DNA of 17,893 nucleotides from an uncultured Collinsella sp. (GCA_900551555.1 URWC01000020.1:1-17893), one strand, 5' to 3'. Numbered from the stretch's first letter, positions 7,797 to 14,994 are shown. Notes: generated by a model not told the origin, from the letters alone. Numbers and translations: made by a program.

Positions 7797-8152
7797 CCGC
7801 GGTCTCGTCCTACATCGCTTACGCGCGGGCACTCAACAGGCTGGGTTGGACGCCGGCCGAGTTTGTGGTGGCGGAGTCGTTTGCCGTGCGCCTGCGCGGC
7901 ATGCTGGGACGGCGTCCGGTTGCCGCCAATGGCCTGCCGCTTGTCATGGCATTTCCGCACTGTTCCTCAGTCCACACGTGTTTTATGGCCTATCCCATCG
8001 ACATCGCCTTTATCGATGCAAGCGGCTACGTTCTCGTATGCTACGAAAACGTACGTCCATGGCGTATGTGCTCCTGCCCCGGCGCCTGGGGCGTACTAGA
8101 GCGTCCTTCAATCATTGTTTCGACCCCTGCTCTCCAACGCGTGCCGGCTTAA
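7793..8152 (+). CDS. DUF192 family protein at the end of the Tad operon
   Basis: This 119-aa protein starts at GTG 7793, overlapping the preceding stop (GTGA); the frame stays open upstream, but that part lies inside the tadE-like gene. Family features are visible: SFAVRLRGMLGRRP, the core MAFPHCSSVHTCFMAYPIDI, then AFIDASGYVL, VRPWRM and GAWGVLERP. DUF192 proteins are small beta-rich proteins of unknown biochemical function, often secreted; no signal peptide is evident here. It is probably the last gene of the operon, since about 60 nt of non-coding sequence with a putative operator follow. A role in pilus biogenesis is only suggested by position. Confidence 0.82.
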   Translation: MTAVSSYIAYARALNRLGWTPAEFVVAESFAVRLRGMLGRRPVAANGLPLVMAFPHCSSVHTCFMAYPIDIAFIDASGYVLVCYENVRPWRMCSCPGAWGVLERPSIIVSTPALQRVPA

Positions 8153-8170
8153 GAATTGGCGACAGTGGAC

Positions 8171-8185
8171 TTTCGTCATACGAAA
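8171..8185. promoter_or_regulatory. Inverted repeat, candidate operator of the toxin-antitoxin-like pair
   Basis: TTTCGT-CAT-ACGAAA is a perfect 6-bp inverted repeat with a 3-nt spacer, 26 nt before the first gene of the pair. A TAAGAT at 8191-8196 could be the -10 element, though no good -35 sits 17 nt upstream of it. Ribbon-helix-helix antitoxins typically bind short palindromes at their own promoter, so autoregulation by the second gene product is a reasonable inference. Confidence 0.45.
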
Positions 8186-8210
8186 TTGGGTAAGATGGAG
8201 GAGAAGATGC

Positions 8211-8477
8211 ATGGATGTTGAGATCCATCCCAACGCTAAAAAGCACCTGACGGAAAAGCAGGTACTAGGTGCCTGGTTCGCGGTTACTGAGTGCATTCGC
8301 CGCGAGTCGGAGGACGAGCCGCCGAGATGGCTTGCCATTGGATGGCTTCCAGATGGTCGAAGTGTGGAACTTGTTGCGGTCGAGCTTGTCCGTGGGTGGC
8401 TTATCATTCATGCTTTGTCTCCAGTCCAGAAGAAATTTTGGCAGGAGATTGAACAGGCTCGGCAAAGGGGTCGATGA
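8211..8477 (+). CDS. Candidate toxin, first gene of a toxin-first TA-like pair
   Basis: This 88-aa protein's ATG at 8211 is preceded by GGAGGAG at a proper distance; an earlier ATG in the same frame (8115) lies in the DUF192 gene and is rejected. Visible features are an N-terminal helical part (NAKKHLTEKQVLGAW), a central strand pair (WLAIGWLPDGRSVELVAVEL) and a last strand plus helix (GWLIIHALSPVQKKFWQEI). The pattern of R-W-L-A-I-G, then D-G-R, then a short IIHAL-type strand, loosely resembles BrnT-like RelE-superfamily toxins, but the usual BrnT catalytic wording is not clear. The gene overlaps the ribbon-helix-helix gene by 4 nt (ATGA). Toxin-first order with such a partner is the BrnTA arrangement. 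Confidence 0.6.
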   Translation: MDVEIHPNAKKHLTEKQVLGAWFAVTECIRRESEDEPPRWLAIGWLPDGRSVELVAVELVRGWLIIHALSPVQKKFWQEIEQARQRGR

Positions 8478-8761
8478 TGGGCAAGACGTATACGGCCGCT
8501 AATGGTCAGGTTGTAACGGATGAAATGATTGACGCGTGGTGCGAGTCGTACGAGCGCGGAGAGTTTCCGGATGGCGAACACACCGTTGGTGGGATCGTGC
8601 ATGGACGGCCCCCGCTCTCAGGTGAGGGGACGGCAACGCTGTCGGTCAAGATTCCTCTGGGAATGAAGGAGGCCATTCGTCGACGGGCGGCTGCCGAGGG
8701 GATGACGCCAAGTGAGTTTGCCCGTGCGGCTCTGAGCGAAAAACTTCTCGCTGCCGGCTGA
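8474..8761 (+). CDS. Ribbon-helix-helix (CopG/Arc-type) protein, candidate antitoxin
   Basis: This protein has 95 aa from ATG 8474, or 94 from ATG 8477, which is better spaced from AAAGGGG. The C-terminal half is a ribbon-helix-helix domain: strand ATLSVKIPLGM, helix KEAIRRRAAAEG, turn MTPSEF, helix ARAALSEKLLA. The N-terminal half (TDEMIDAWCESYERGEFPDG, then GGIVHGRPPL) is probably the part that contacts the toxin. Such proteins are DNA-binding antitoxins that repress their own operon. It overlaps the candidate toxin by 4 nt. No convincing terminator follows before the tRNA-Phe promoter. Confidence 0.8.
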   Translation: MMGKTYTAANGQVVTDEMIDAWCESYERGEFPDGEHTVGGIVHGRPPLSGEGTATLSVKIPLGMKEAIRRRAAAEGMTPSEFARAALSEKLLAAG

Positions 8762-8824
8762 TGCCTCTGACGTGCCGATTTATAGAACCGAGGCCGTGCT
8801 CAAAAACTTTTTTAAAATTCTCGG

Positions 8825-8852
8825 TTGACCGGAACGCGTCCTTGGTTATACT
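8825..8852 (+). promoter_or_regulatory. Promoter of tRNA-Phe
   Basis: TTGACC (8825-8830) and TATACT (8847-8852) are separated by 16 nt, close to the sigma-70/SigA consensus. The tRNA begins 32 nt after the -10 element, leaving a short 5' leader that RNase P would remove. Confidence 0.75.
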
Positions 8853-8884
8853 AATCAAGCCTTGAAACAAGGCACACCTCAAAT

Positions 8885-8957
<73 letters not shown>

Positions 8958-8970
8958 CCTTGAATTGACT

Positions 8971-9000
8971 AGGACCTCTGCAAAGGGGTCCTTTTCTTTT
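8971..9000 (+). terminator. Rho-independent terminator after tRNA-Phe
   Basis: AGGACC (8971-8976) pairs with GGTCCT (8987-8992) around a short loop, and a T-rich tract, TTTTCTTTT, follows. It lies 14 nt after the mature tRNA end. Confidence 0.8.
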
Positions 9001-9012
9001 ATATAGGGTTCT

Positions 9013-9198
9013 GCGGAAACTGCGTCCCGGAATTTGGCTTCAGAGTGGGATGCGTTTTCCGCTTTGAGGCCGCTTGGGAAAGCGCGACCCGGAATCCGGC
9101 GTCAGAATGGGATGTGCTTTCCTTTTGCGGTCTTTGGCGGAAACTGCGTCCCAGATCCCGCGCTCAGAACGGGATGCATTTTCCGGTGCCTGCCTCCG
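9013..9198. repeat. Three tandem 62-bp imperfect repeats, each a palindromic (REP-like) unit
   Basis: Units begin at 9013, 9075 and 9137, an exact 62-nt period. Each has a left arm like GCGGAAACTGCGTCCC and a right arm like GGGATGCGTTTTCCGC about 18 nt later, so each can fold into a long imperfect hairpin (13 of 16 arm positions paired, plus one G-T, in units 1 and 3). Left arms of units 1 and 3 are identical over 16 nt; unit 2 is more diverged. The last unit's tail is less conserved. The array fills most of the gap between the tRNA-Phe terminator and the GH5 gene. It resembles REP/BIME-type dispersed elements. Confidence 0.8.
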
Positions 9199-9371
9199 GC
9201 ACACGTGCACATCTCGCGCGCCATCTCGGGCCCGCCCAGATATTCCTCCCACTTTCGCGTCACTTTACAGACCGTTCGGTCGCCTGTCCGCACACGCGGG
9301 TATACTCAAAAAGATACTTATCCTACGCAATACGATGCGGGTTCGACCTGCATGATCCGAAGGGGGCAGTG
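9199..9371 (+). promoter_or_regulatory. Leader region with possible promoter for the GH5-rsmI pair
   Basis: No gene is supported here. A TATACT at 9301-9306 is a good -10 candidate, but no clear -35 lies 17 nt upstream. Overlapping that expected position is a small palindrome, GACCG-TT-CGGTC (9270-9281), which could be an operator. AGGGGG (9361-9366) is the ribosome binding site of the following gene. Confidence 0.35.
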
Positions 9372-10433
9372 ATGGAGAGGATACTCGGCGTTAATCTCTC
9401 TGGCTGGTTTATTCCCGAGCCTTGGGTGACCCCGTCGCTATACGCGGCGACCGGTGCATCCAATGCGGCCGAGCTGCAGGAGGCCATGGGCACCGCCGCC
9501 TATAACGAGCGCATGCGCCGTCATTACGAGACGTTTGTGAGCGAGGATGATTTCCGTCGCATGGCGCAGATCGGCCTCAATGCCGTGCGTCTGCCGGTAC
9601 CCTGGTATGCCTTTGGCTCGCAGGAGTCCGATGCGTCCTACATCTCGGTTGTCGACTACATCGACCGTGCAATTGAGTGGGCTGCCAAGTACGACATCCG
9701 CGTGCTGCTTGATCTAGCAACTGTGCCCGGTGGCCAGGGCGATTCCAACGATTCGCCCGCCACGCCGGAGGCTGTTGCCGAGTGGCATTCGTCCACTAAC
9801 GGCCGCCATGTCGCACTCGACGTGCTCGAGCGCTTGGCCGAGCGTTACGGCGAGGCCGAGAGCCTGCTGGGCATTGAGCTGCTGGATACGCCGCAGATGA
9901 GTGTCCGCAAGAGTCTCTTTGCCATGACGGATGGCATTCCGGCTCACTACCTGCGCAATTTCTATCGCGATGCCTACGAGCTCGTCCGTTCGTATATGCC
10001 CGAGGATAAGATCGTCGTCTTTTCGTCTTCGGGGCATCCCAGCGAGTGGAAGCATTTTATGCGCGGCGCCAAGTACAAGAACGTCTACATGGACCTTCAC
10101 CTGTACCATTACCGCGACGAGTATGCGCTCGATATCACGAGCCCCCGCGGGCTGGCGACGGCGATTTCCCGTAACAAGCGCGAGCTTAAAGAAGCGATTT
10201 CGACTGGGTTCCCCGTGCTGGTGGGCGAATGGTCGGGTGCGGCGATCTTTGCCAACTCGTCGGTTACGCCCGAAGGCCGCAATGCCTACGAGCGCGTGTT
10301 TATCGCCAACCAGCTGGCTTCGTTTGCGCCGGCTGCCGGTTGGTTCTTCCAAACGTGGAAGACCGAGAAGCGCATTGCAGCATGGGACGCCCGCGCGGCG
10401 CTCGGTACGCTCGAGCGCGGCATGATTGAATAG
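9372..10433 (+). CDS. GH5-type glycoside hydrolase-like protein lacking the catalytic acid/base
   Basis: This 353-aa protein resembles exo-beta-1,3-glucanase-type GH5 enzymes. Visible landmarks are GVNLSGWFIPEPWVTPSL at the N-terminus, LNAVRLPVPWYAF (69-81), VLLDLATVPGGQGDSN (111-126), GIELLDTPQ (167-175), DLHLYHY (241-247), PVLVGEWSGA (281-290) and GWFFQTWK (323-330). The nucleophile Glu286 in GEWS is present. At the acid/base motif, the expected Asn-Glu-Pro is Asp172-Thr173-Pro174, so the acid/base Glu is missing. The DLHGAPG stretch of homologues reads DLATVPG, losing the His. No signal peptide is seen, so it would be cytoplasmic. ATG 9372 follows AGGGGG; an in-frame upstream extension to 9045 runs through the palindromic repeats and is rejected. 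It ends 6 nt before rsmI. Confidence 0.8.
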   Translation: MERILGVNLSGWFIPEPWVTPSLYAATGASNAAELQEAMGTAAYNERMRRHYETFVSEDDFRRMAQIGLNAVRLPVPWYAFGSQESDASYISVVDYIDRAIEWAAKYDIRVLLDLATVPGGQGDSNDSPATPEAVAEWHSSTNGRHVALDVLERLAERYGEAESLLGIELLDTPQMSVRKSLFAMTDGIPAHYLRNFYRDAYELVRSYMPEDKIVVFSSSGHPSEWKHFMRGAKYKNVYMDLHLYHYRDEYALDITSPRGLATAISRNKRELKEAISTGFPVLVGEWSGAAIFANSSVTPEGRNAYERVFIANQLASFAPAAGWFFQTWKTEKRIAAWDARAALGTLERGMIE

Positions 10434-10439
10434 GTTGAT

Positions 10440-11318
10440 ATGACGCAAAACAGCGCCCATACGGGCAAACTCTATGTGGTCGGCACGCCCATCGGCAACC
10501 TGGGCGACCTGTCCCCGCGCATCGGCGAGGCCTTTGCCACTGCCGATGTCATCTGCTGCGAAGACACGCGTGTGACGTCAAAGCTGCTGATGCACCTGGG
10601 CATTTCCAAGCCGCTTGTCCGTTGCGACGAGAATGTGATCGCCAGCCGCGCCGCCGGCCTGGTCGACCGCCTGCTGGCGGGGGAGACCCTCGCCTTTGCC
10701 TCGGACGCCGGCATGCCGAGCGTGTCCGATCCCGGCCAGGCGCTGGTCGAGGCGGCGCGTGAGGCCGATGTGCCCGTCGAAGTTATTCCCGGGCCTTCTG
10801 CTTGCGTCACGGCGCTCGTTTCGTCCGGCATTCCCTGCGAGCATTTTTTCTTCGAGGGCTTTTTGGGCCGAAAGCACGGCGACCGCGTGCGCCGTTTACA
10901 GCGCCTTGCCGTGGTGCCCGGCGCGCTCATCTTCTACGAGTCTCCACATCGCATCGTGGCGACGCTCGAGGCCGTGGCGGAGGTCTTTCCCCAGCGTGAG
11001 GTTGCCGTCTGCCGCGAACTTACCAAGCTGCACGAGGAGGTCTTGCGCGGGCCCGCTGCCCAGCTTGCCGAGGAGCTGTGTGCTCGCGGCGAGGTAAAGG
11101 GCGAGATTGCGCTGGTCATCGCGCCGCCGAGCGAGGACGAAGAGGCCGGTATCGCGCCGGTTGGCGCCGCGGCAGCGGATCCCGACGAGGCCCTGCGCGA
11201 GGATATCCGCGCCGCGCTCGAGGAGGGGGAGCCCGCGTCTGCGGTGGCCAAGCGCCTGTCTCAGAAGTATTCGCGCCGCAAGCGCGATGTCTATGCCATG
11301 GTGCTCGATATGCAATAG
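10440..11318 (+). CDS. rsmI: 16S rRNA (cytidine-1402 2'-O)-methyltransferase RsmI
   Basis: This 292-aa protein is a SAM-dependent methyltransferase that modifies C1402 in the decoding centre of 16S rRNA. Its signatures are LYVVGTPIGNLGDLSPR (11-27), CCEDTRVTSKLLMHL (39-53), FASDAGMPSVSDPG and the GPSACVTALVSSGIP segment, followed by FFEGFLGRK and FYESPHR. The C-terminal 45 residues (EDIRAALEEGEPASAVAKRL onward) form the family's small helical domain. Length and motifs are normal. It begins 6 nt after the GH5-like gene with only a weak AGG, so it is probably translated from the same mRNA. metG follows after 69 nt. Confidence 0.95.
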   Translation: MTQNSAHTGKLYVVGTPIGNLGDLSPRIGEAFATADVICCEDTRVTSKLLMHLGISKPLVRCDENVIASRAAGLVDRLLAGETLAFASDAGMPSVSDPGQALVEAAREADVPVEVIPGPSACVTALVSSGIPCEHFFFEGFLGRKHGDRVRRLQRLAVVPGALIFYESPHRIVATLEAVAEVFPQREVAVCRELTKLHEEVLRGPAAQLAEELCARGEVKGEIALVIAPPSEDEEAGIAPVGAAAADPDEALREDIRAALEEGEPASAVAKRLSQKYSRRKRDVYAMVLDMQ

Positions 11319-11387
11319 ATGGAGGATATCCAGCCCTTGCGCTAGAATCATCCTCTGTATGCAACGTTTTTCTGGAGGACAAACCCC

Positions 11388-12989
11388 ATGGATCAAAGCA
11401 AGCCTTCGTTCTTTATCACGACGCCCATCTACTACGTCAACGCCGATCCGCACCTGGGCACGGCTTATTCCACCATCATCGCCGACGTTCAGGCTCGCTA
11501 TCGCCGTTCCGCCGGCTATAACGTCAAGTTCCTGACCGGCATGGACGAGCACGGCGAGAAGGTCGCCGAGGCCGCAGCCAAGCACAACATGACGCCGCAG
11601 GAGTGGACCGACAGCCAGGCTCCGCACTTCAAGGAGCTTTGGAGCAAGCTCGAGATTTCCAACGACGACTTCATCCGCACCACCGAGCCGCGCCAGCATC
11701 ATGCCGTGCAGTACCTGTGGGAGCGCATGAAGGAGTCCGGCTACCTGTATAAGGGCAGCTACGACGGTTGGTATTGCGTGCCTGACGAGACCTACTTCAC
11801 CGATACGCAGGTCCAGAAGGGCGACGAGGAGTACGGCAGCGTCGGCCAGCACCTGTGCCCCGACTGCCACCGTCCGCTTGAGCGCGTGCAGGAGGAGTCC
11901 TACTTCTTTAAGCTTTCCGCCTTCCAGGACAAGCTGCTCAAGCTCTATGACGAGCACCCCGACTTTGTCGAGCCCGCGTTCCGTATGAACGAGGTGCGCA
12001 GCTTTGTCGAGGGCGGCCTCAACGACCTTTCCGTGAGCCGTACGAGCTTTGACTGGGGCATCCAGGTTCCGTTTGACGAGGGCCACGTGACCTATGTGTG
12101 GTTCGACGCGCTGCTCAACTATATGACGGCTGTCGGCTACGGTGTCGATACCGACGAGGCCCGTGCCGAGCTGGCCTATCGCTGGCCCGCGCAGTTCCAC
12201 ATCGTGGGTAAGGACATCATCCGCTTCCACTGCGTTATTTGGCCGGCCATGCTCATGGCCATCGGCGAGGCCCTGCCCGAGCACGTCTTTGCCCACGGCT
12301 TCCTGACCGTGCGCAATGCCGAGACCGGCAAGGCCGAGAAGATGTCCAAGAGCCGCGGCAACGCCATCGCTCCGCAGGACGTTATCGACATGTTGGGCGT
12401 CGAGGGCTATCGCTACTACTTCATGACCGACGTCGTCCCCGGCACCGACGGTGCCATCAGCTTCGACCGCATGGAGCAGGTCTACAACGCCGACCTGGCC
12501 AACAGCTGGGGCAACCTTATCTCGCGTTCGCTCAACATGAGCGGCAAGTACTTTGACGGTTGCGCGCCCGCCAAGCCCGCATCGTTCGATGCGTTCGACA
12601 ACCCGCTGGCAAAGATTGCCGATGGCCTGGTCGATCGCTACATGGCCAAGATGGACGTGCTCGATTACGGTGGAGCCAAGGACGAAGTCATGGAGCTCAT
12701 CCATGCCGCCAACCACTACATCGAGGACTCCGAGCCTTGGGCACTTGCCAAGGACGAGGCCAAGGCTGACGAGCTGGCGTTTGTGATCTACAACCTGCTC
12801 GAGGCCATCCGCATTGCCGCCCACCTGCTGATGCCGCTCATGCCCCAGACTTCTGCCGAGGCCCTGCGCCGCCTGTCCTGCGAGGACGAGGCCGCGACCG
12901 ACGACCTCAAGGGCATTTGCGCTTGGGGCCTGCTTGCCGGCGGTCAGCCTGTCGAGAAGGGCGAGCCGCTGTTCCCGCGTCTGGGCTAA
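11388..12989 (+). CDS. metG: Methionyl-tRNA synthetase (short form without C-terminal tRNA-binding domain)
   Basis: This 533-aa class I synthetase charges tRNA-Met, in the cytoplasm. The HIGH-type motif is PHLG (21-24) after TTPIYYVNAD, and KMSKS is at 318-322. TYVWFDALLNYMTAVGY and FHIVGKDIIRFHCVIWPAML mark the catalytic core. The zinc-knuckle region holds WYCVPDE and CPDC, so one of the usual four Cys positions reads Asp. The C-terminus stops after the anticodon-binding helical bundle; there is no EMAP/Trbp111-like extension. A good Shine-Dalgarno, GGAGGA, precedes ATG 11388. A TAGAAT at 11343-11348 might be a -10 for a separate promoter, without a clear -35. A terminator follows at 13029. 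Confidence 0.96.
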   Translation: MDQSKPSFFITTPIYYVNADPHLGTAYSTIIADVQARYRRSAGYNVKFLTGMDEHGEKVAEAAAKHNMTPQEWTDSQAPHFKELWSKLEISNDDFIRTTEPRQHHAVQYLWERMKESGYLYKGSYDGWYCVPDETYFTDTQVQKGDEEYGSVGQHLCPDCHRPLERVQEESYFFKLSAFQDKLLKLYDEHPDFVEPAFRMNEVRSFVEGGLNDLSVSRTSFDWGIQVPFDEGHVTYVWFDALLNYMTAVGYGVDTDEARAELAYRWPAQFHIVGKDIIRFHCVIWPAMLMAIGEALPEHVFAHGFLTVRNAETGKAEKMSKSRGNAIAPQDVIDMLGVEGYRYYFMTDVVPGTDGAISFDRMEQVYNADLANSWGNLISRSLNMSGKYFDGCAPAKPASFDAFDNPLAKIADGLVDRYMAKMDVLDYGGAKDEVMELIHAANHYIEDSEPWALAKDEAKADELAFVIYNLLEAIRIAAHLLMPLMPQTSAEALRRLSCEDEAATDDLKGICAWGLLAGGQPVEKGEPLFPRLG

Positions 12990-13028
12990 GACGCAGCGCG
13001 CCATATCGGCAATTTGCTGTTTAGCTGT

Positions 13029-13063
13029 AAGGGCATGGCCGCCACGGTCCATGCCCTTTTGTT
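13029..13063 (+). terminator. Rho-independent terminator after metG
   Basis: GGGCATGG (13031-13038) pairs exactly with CCATGCCC (13049-13056), extended by AA/TT, with a 10-nt loop and a following TTTTGTTT tract. It separates metG from the rsmA-tatD pair. Confidence 0.85.
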
Positions 13064-13096
13064 TCAAGACGCCGCCATCATGCTAAGGAGGCAACC

Positions 13097-13957
13097 ATGA
13101 CAACTTCGCCTTTGGCAAACCCCACGGCCACCAGGGAGCTGCTGGAGGAGTTTGGCCTTGCGACCAAGCATCGCCTGGGCCAGAACTTCCTGATCGACAA
13201 CCATGTAATTGAGCGCATTTGCGAGCTTGCCGAGCTTGCAGGCGATGAGCGCGTGCTCGAGGTTGGTCCGGGCGTTGGTACGCTCACGCTTGCGCTGTTG
13301 CAGGAGGCGGCGTGCGTCACGTCGATCGAGGCCGATCCCGAGCTCGAGCCGGTGCTCGATGCTCACGCCGCCGACTACGCCAACTTCCGCTTTATCATGG
13401 GCGACGCGCTTAAGGTGGGCCCGGAGCAGATTGAGCAGGTTGCGGGCGGTACGCCGACGGTGTTTGTCGCGAATCTGCCCTACAACGTGGCGGCGACGAT
13501 CATCCTTCAGTTCTTCCAGACGATGCCCGCGCTTAAGCGCGCTGTCGTCATGGTTCAAAAGGAGGTTGCCGATCGCATTGCCGCAACGCCCGGTAACAAG
13601 ACCTATGGCGGCTACACGGCAAAACTCGGCCTGTACGCGCAGGTGACGGGTCGCTTTGAGGTGCCGCCGCGTTGCTTTATGCCGGCGCCGCACGTGGACT
13701 CGGCCGTCGCGCGTATCGACCGTGTTGACGGCGTGGTGCCCGAGGGGCTCGATCGCGAATTTGTGGCCCGCGTGATTGATGCTGCATTTGCTCAGCGTCG
13801 CAAGACCATCCGCAATTCCATGAGCGCCAACGGCTTTGCCAAGGACGTGCTCGATGCTGCCTTTGAGGCTTGCGGTATTGCACCCACCACGCGCGCCGAG
13901 ACGCTTGATGTTGCTGACTTTGTCCGTCTGGCCCAGGAGCTAATCCATGATGCCTAA
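13097..13957 (+). CDS. rsmA: 16S rRNA dimethyladenosine transferase RsmA (KsgA)
   Basis: This 286-aa protein dimethylates A1518 and A1519 of 16S rRNA with SAM during 30S maturation. RLGQNFLID (26-34), the SAM motif VLEVGPGVGTLT (53-64), IEADPEL, FIMGDALKV and the catalytic NLPYN (126-130) are all present, followed by MVQKEVADRI and the C-terminal PPRCFMPAPHVDSAV. RRKTIRNSM starts the C-terminal helical domain. ATG 13097 has a strong Shine-Dalgarno, AAGGAGG. It overlaps tatD by 11 nt, so the two are one operon, as in many Gram-positive genomes (usually with tatD first). No defects are visible. Confidence 0.96.
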   Translation: MTTSPLANPTATRELLEEFGLATKHRLGQNFLIDNHVIERICELAELAGDERVLEVGPGVGTLTLALLQEAACVTSIEADPELEPVLDAHAADYANFRFIMGDALKVGPEQIEQVAGGTPTVFVANLPYNVAATIILQFFQTMPALKRAVVMVQKEVADRIAATPGNKTYGGYTAKLGLYAQVTGRFEVPPRCFMPAPHVDSAVARIDRVDGVVPEGLDREFVARVIDAAFAQRRKTIRNSMSANGFAKDVLDAAFEACGIAPTTRAETLDVADFVRLAQELIHDA

Positions 13958-14864
13958 TGCCGAACGTGTGACGTTTACCAAGAAAAAGAAGACGGTTGCT
14001 TGTCCCGTGCCCTTGGCACCGCTTGCCGACACGCATGCGCATCTGCTTTCGTTCTGGGGCAAGGATGTGCCTGAGACGCTCGTGCGTGCCAAGGCGGCGG
14101 GCGTCGACCTGTTGGTGACGATGTTCGACCCCATCGCTGATAAACGCAGCGTGACGGACTATAGCGACTGGCTGACGCGCGAGATTCTGCCGATGCAGGA
14201 TATCCCGCAGATCAAGTATCTTGCCGGCGTGCATCCGTATGGCGCGCCGGACTATGCCGACGACGTTCACGCACAGGTCGTTGCCGCACTCGATGATCCC
14301 TTATGCGCCGGTATTGGCGAAATCGGCCTGGACTACCACATGGACTATGACGACGATATCGCGCCGGCACCCCATAACGTGCAGATTGACTGCATGGCGC
14401 GCCAGCTCGAGCTTGCCGTGTGCCGTAACGTGCCGGTGGAGCTACATCTGCGTCACGAGGACACGGACCAGGAGCGCACCTCGCACGTGGACGCCTACAA
14501 CGTGCTTCGTGAGGTGGGCGTGCCCCAGGCCGGTTGTGTGCTGCACTGCTTTGGCGAGGACCGCGCCACGATGGAGCGCTTTGTGGAGCTGGGCTGCTAT
14601 ATCGCCTATGGTGGTGCGGCCACCTTCAAGCGCAACGACGACGTGCGCGAGGCATTTGCGGCAACCCCACTCGATCGAATTTTGTTCGAGACGGATTGCC
14701 CGTATATGGCTCCGGAGCCCATCCGCGGTCTTGAATGCGAGCCCGCAATGATCTCCATTACGGCAAACGCGCTGGTTAACGACCGTGTCGATCGCACTGG
14801 TGAGGACGCCGAAACAATCGCGCAAGCCGCTTGGGAGAATGCCTGCAAACTTTTTCAAAAATAG
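13947..14864 (+). CDS. tatD: TatD-family metal-dependent hydrolase
   Basis: This 305-aa TIM-barrel hydrolase belongs to the TatD DNase family. Metal ligands are visible in order: DTHAHL (His30 and His32), Glu125 in GIGEIGLDYH, the His of VELHLRHED, the His of LHCFGED, and Asp250 in ETDCPYMAPEP. The spacing is normal, but the third ligand segment (RHEDTDQERTSHVDAY) departs from the usual IHSRDA wording. Residues 1-26 form a Lys-rich N-terminal extension (TKKKK). The start at ATG 13947 lies inside the end of rsmA, after AGGAG. TatD proteins act as 3'-5' exonucleases on damaged DNA or as aminoacyl-D-type hydrolases; the substrate here is not shown. Confidence 0.9.
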   Translation: MMPNAERVTFTKKKKTVACPVPLAPLADTHAHLLSFWGKDVPETLVRAKAAGVDLLVTMFDPIADKRSVTDYSDWLTREILPMQDIPQIKYLAGVHPYGAPDYADDVHAQVVAALDDPLCAGIGEIGLDYHMDYDDDIAPAPHNVQIDCMARQLELAVCRNVPVELHLRHEDTDQERTSHVDAYNVLREVGVPQAGCVLHCFGEDRATMERFVELGCYIAYGGAATFKRNDDVREAFAATPLDRILFETDCPYMAPEPIRGLECEPAMISITANALVNDRVDRTGEDAETIAQAAWENACKLFQK

Positions 14865-14867
14865 TTC

Positions 14868-14896
14868 TTGCGTTCGTGGTGGCGCTCCGTTATTCT
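14868..14896 (+). promoter_or_regulatory. Promoter of tRNA-Leu
   Basis: TTGCGT (14868-14873) and TATTCT (14891-14896) are separated by exactly 17 nt, beginning just after the tatD stop. The tRNA starts 12 nt after the -10 element, so the 5' leader is only a few bases. Confidence 0.7.
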
Positions 14897-14907
14897 AATT
14901 CCTGCAC

Positions 14908-14994
14908 GCGGGCGTGGCGGAATTGGCAGACGCGTACGGTTCAGGTCCGTATGGGGGCAACCCCATGAAGGTTCAAGTCCTTTCGCCCGCACCA
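14908..14994 (+). tRNA. tRNA-Leu (CAG), CCA encoded
   Basis: An 87-nt class II tRNA. The acceptor GCGGGCG pairs with CGCCCGC. The anticodon arm TACGG-TTCAGGT-CCGTA gives anticodon CAG. A long variable arm (TGGGGGCAACCCCA) marks Leu, the T arm is GAAGG-TTCAAGT-CCTTT, the discriminator is A, and CCA is encoded at 14992-14994. Confidence 0.96.

Noticed and set aside
8786..8826. Inverted repeat AACCGAG...CTCGGTT with a T-run, as terminator of the TA-like pair
   Set aside because: The T-run lies inside the 27-nt loop, not after the stem, and the right arm overlaps the tRNA-Phe -35 box.
9013..9198. CRISPR-like array
   Set aside because: Units are 62 nt, imperfect, palindromic and contiguous, with no unique spacers and no cas genes.
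9045..9371. In-frame N-terminal extension of the GH5-like gene through the palindromic repeats
   Set aside because: The extension translates repeat DNA and has no homology-like pattern. ATG 9372 has a good AGGGGG ribosome site, and GH5 homology begins at once after it.
10896..13067. 723-codon open frame on the minus strand opposite rsmI and metG
   Set aside because: It is the antisense shadow of metG and rsmI in GC-rich DNA; the sense strand carries full catalytic motifs, and the antisense translation has no recognisable domain.
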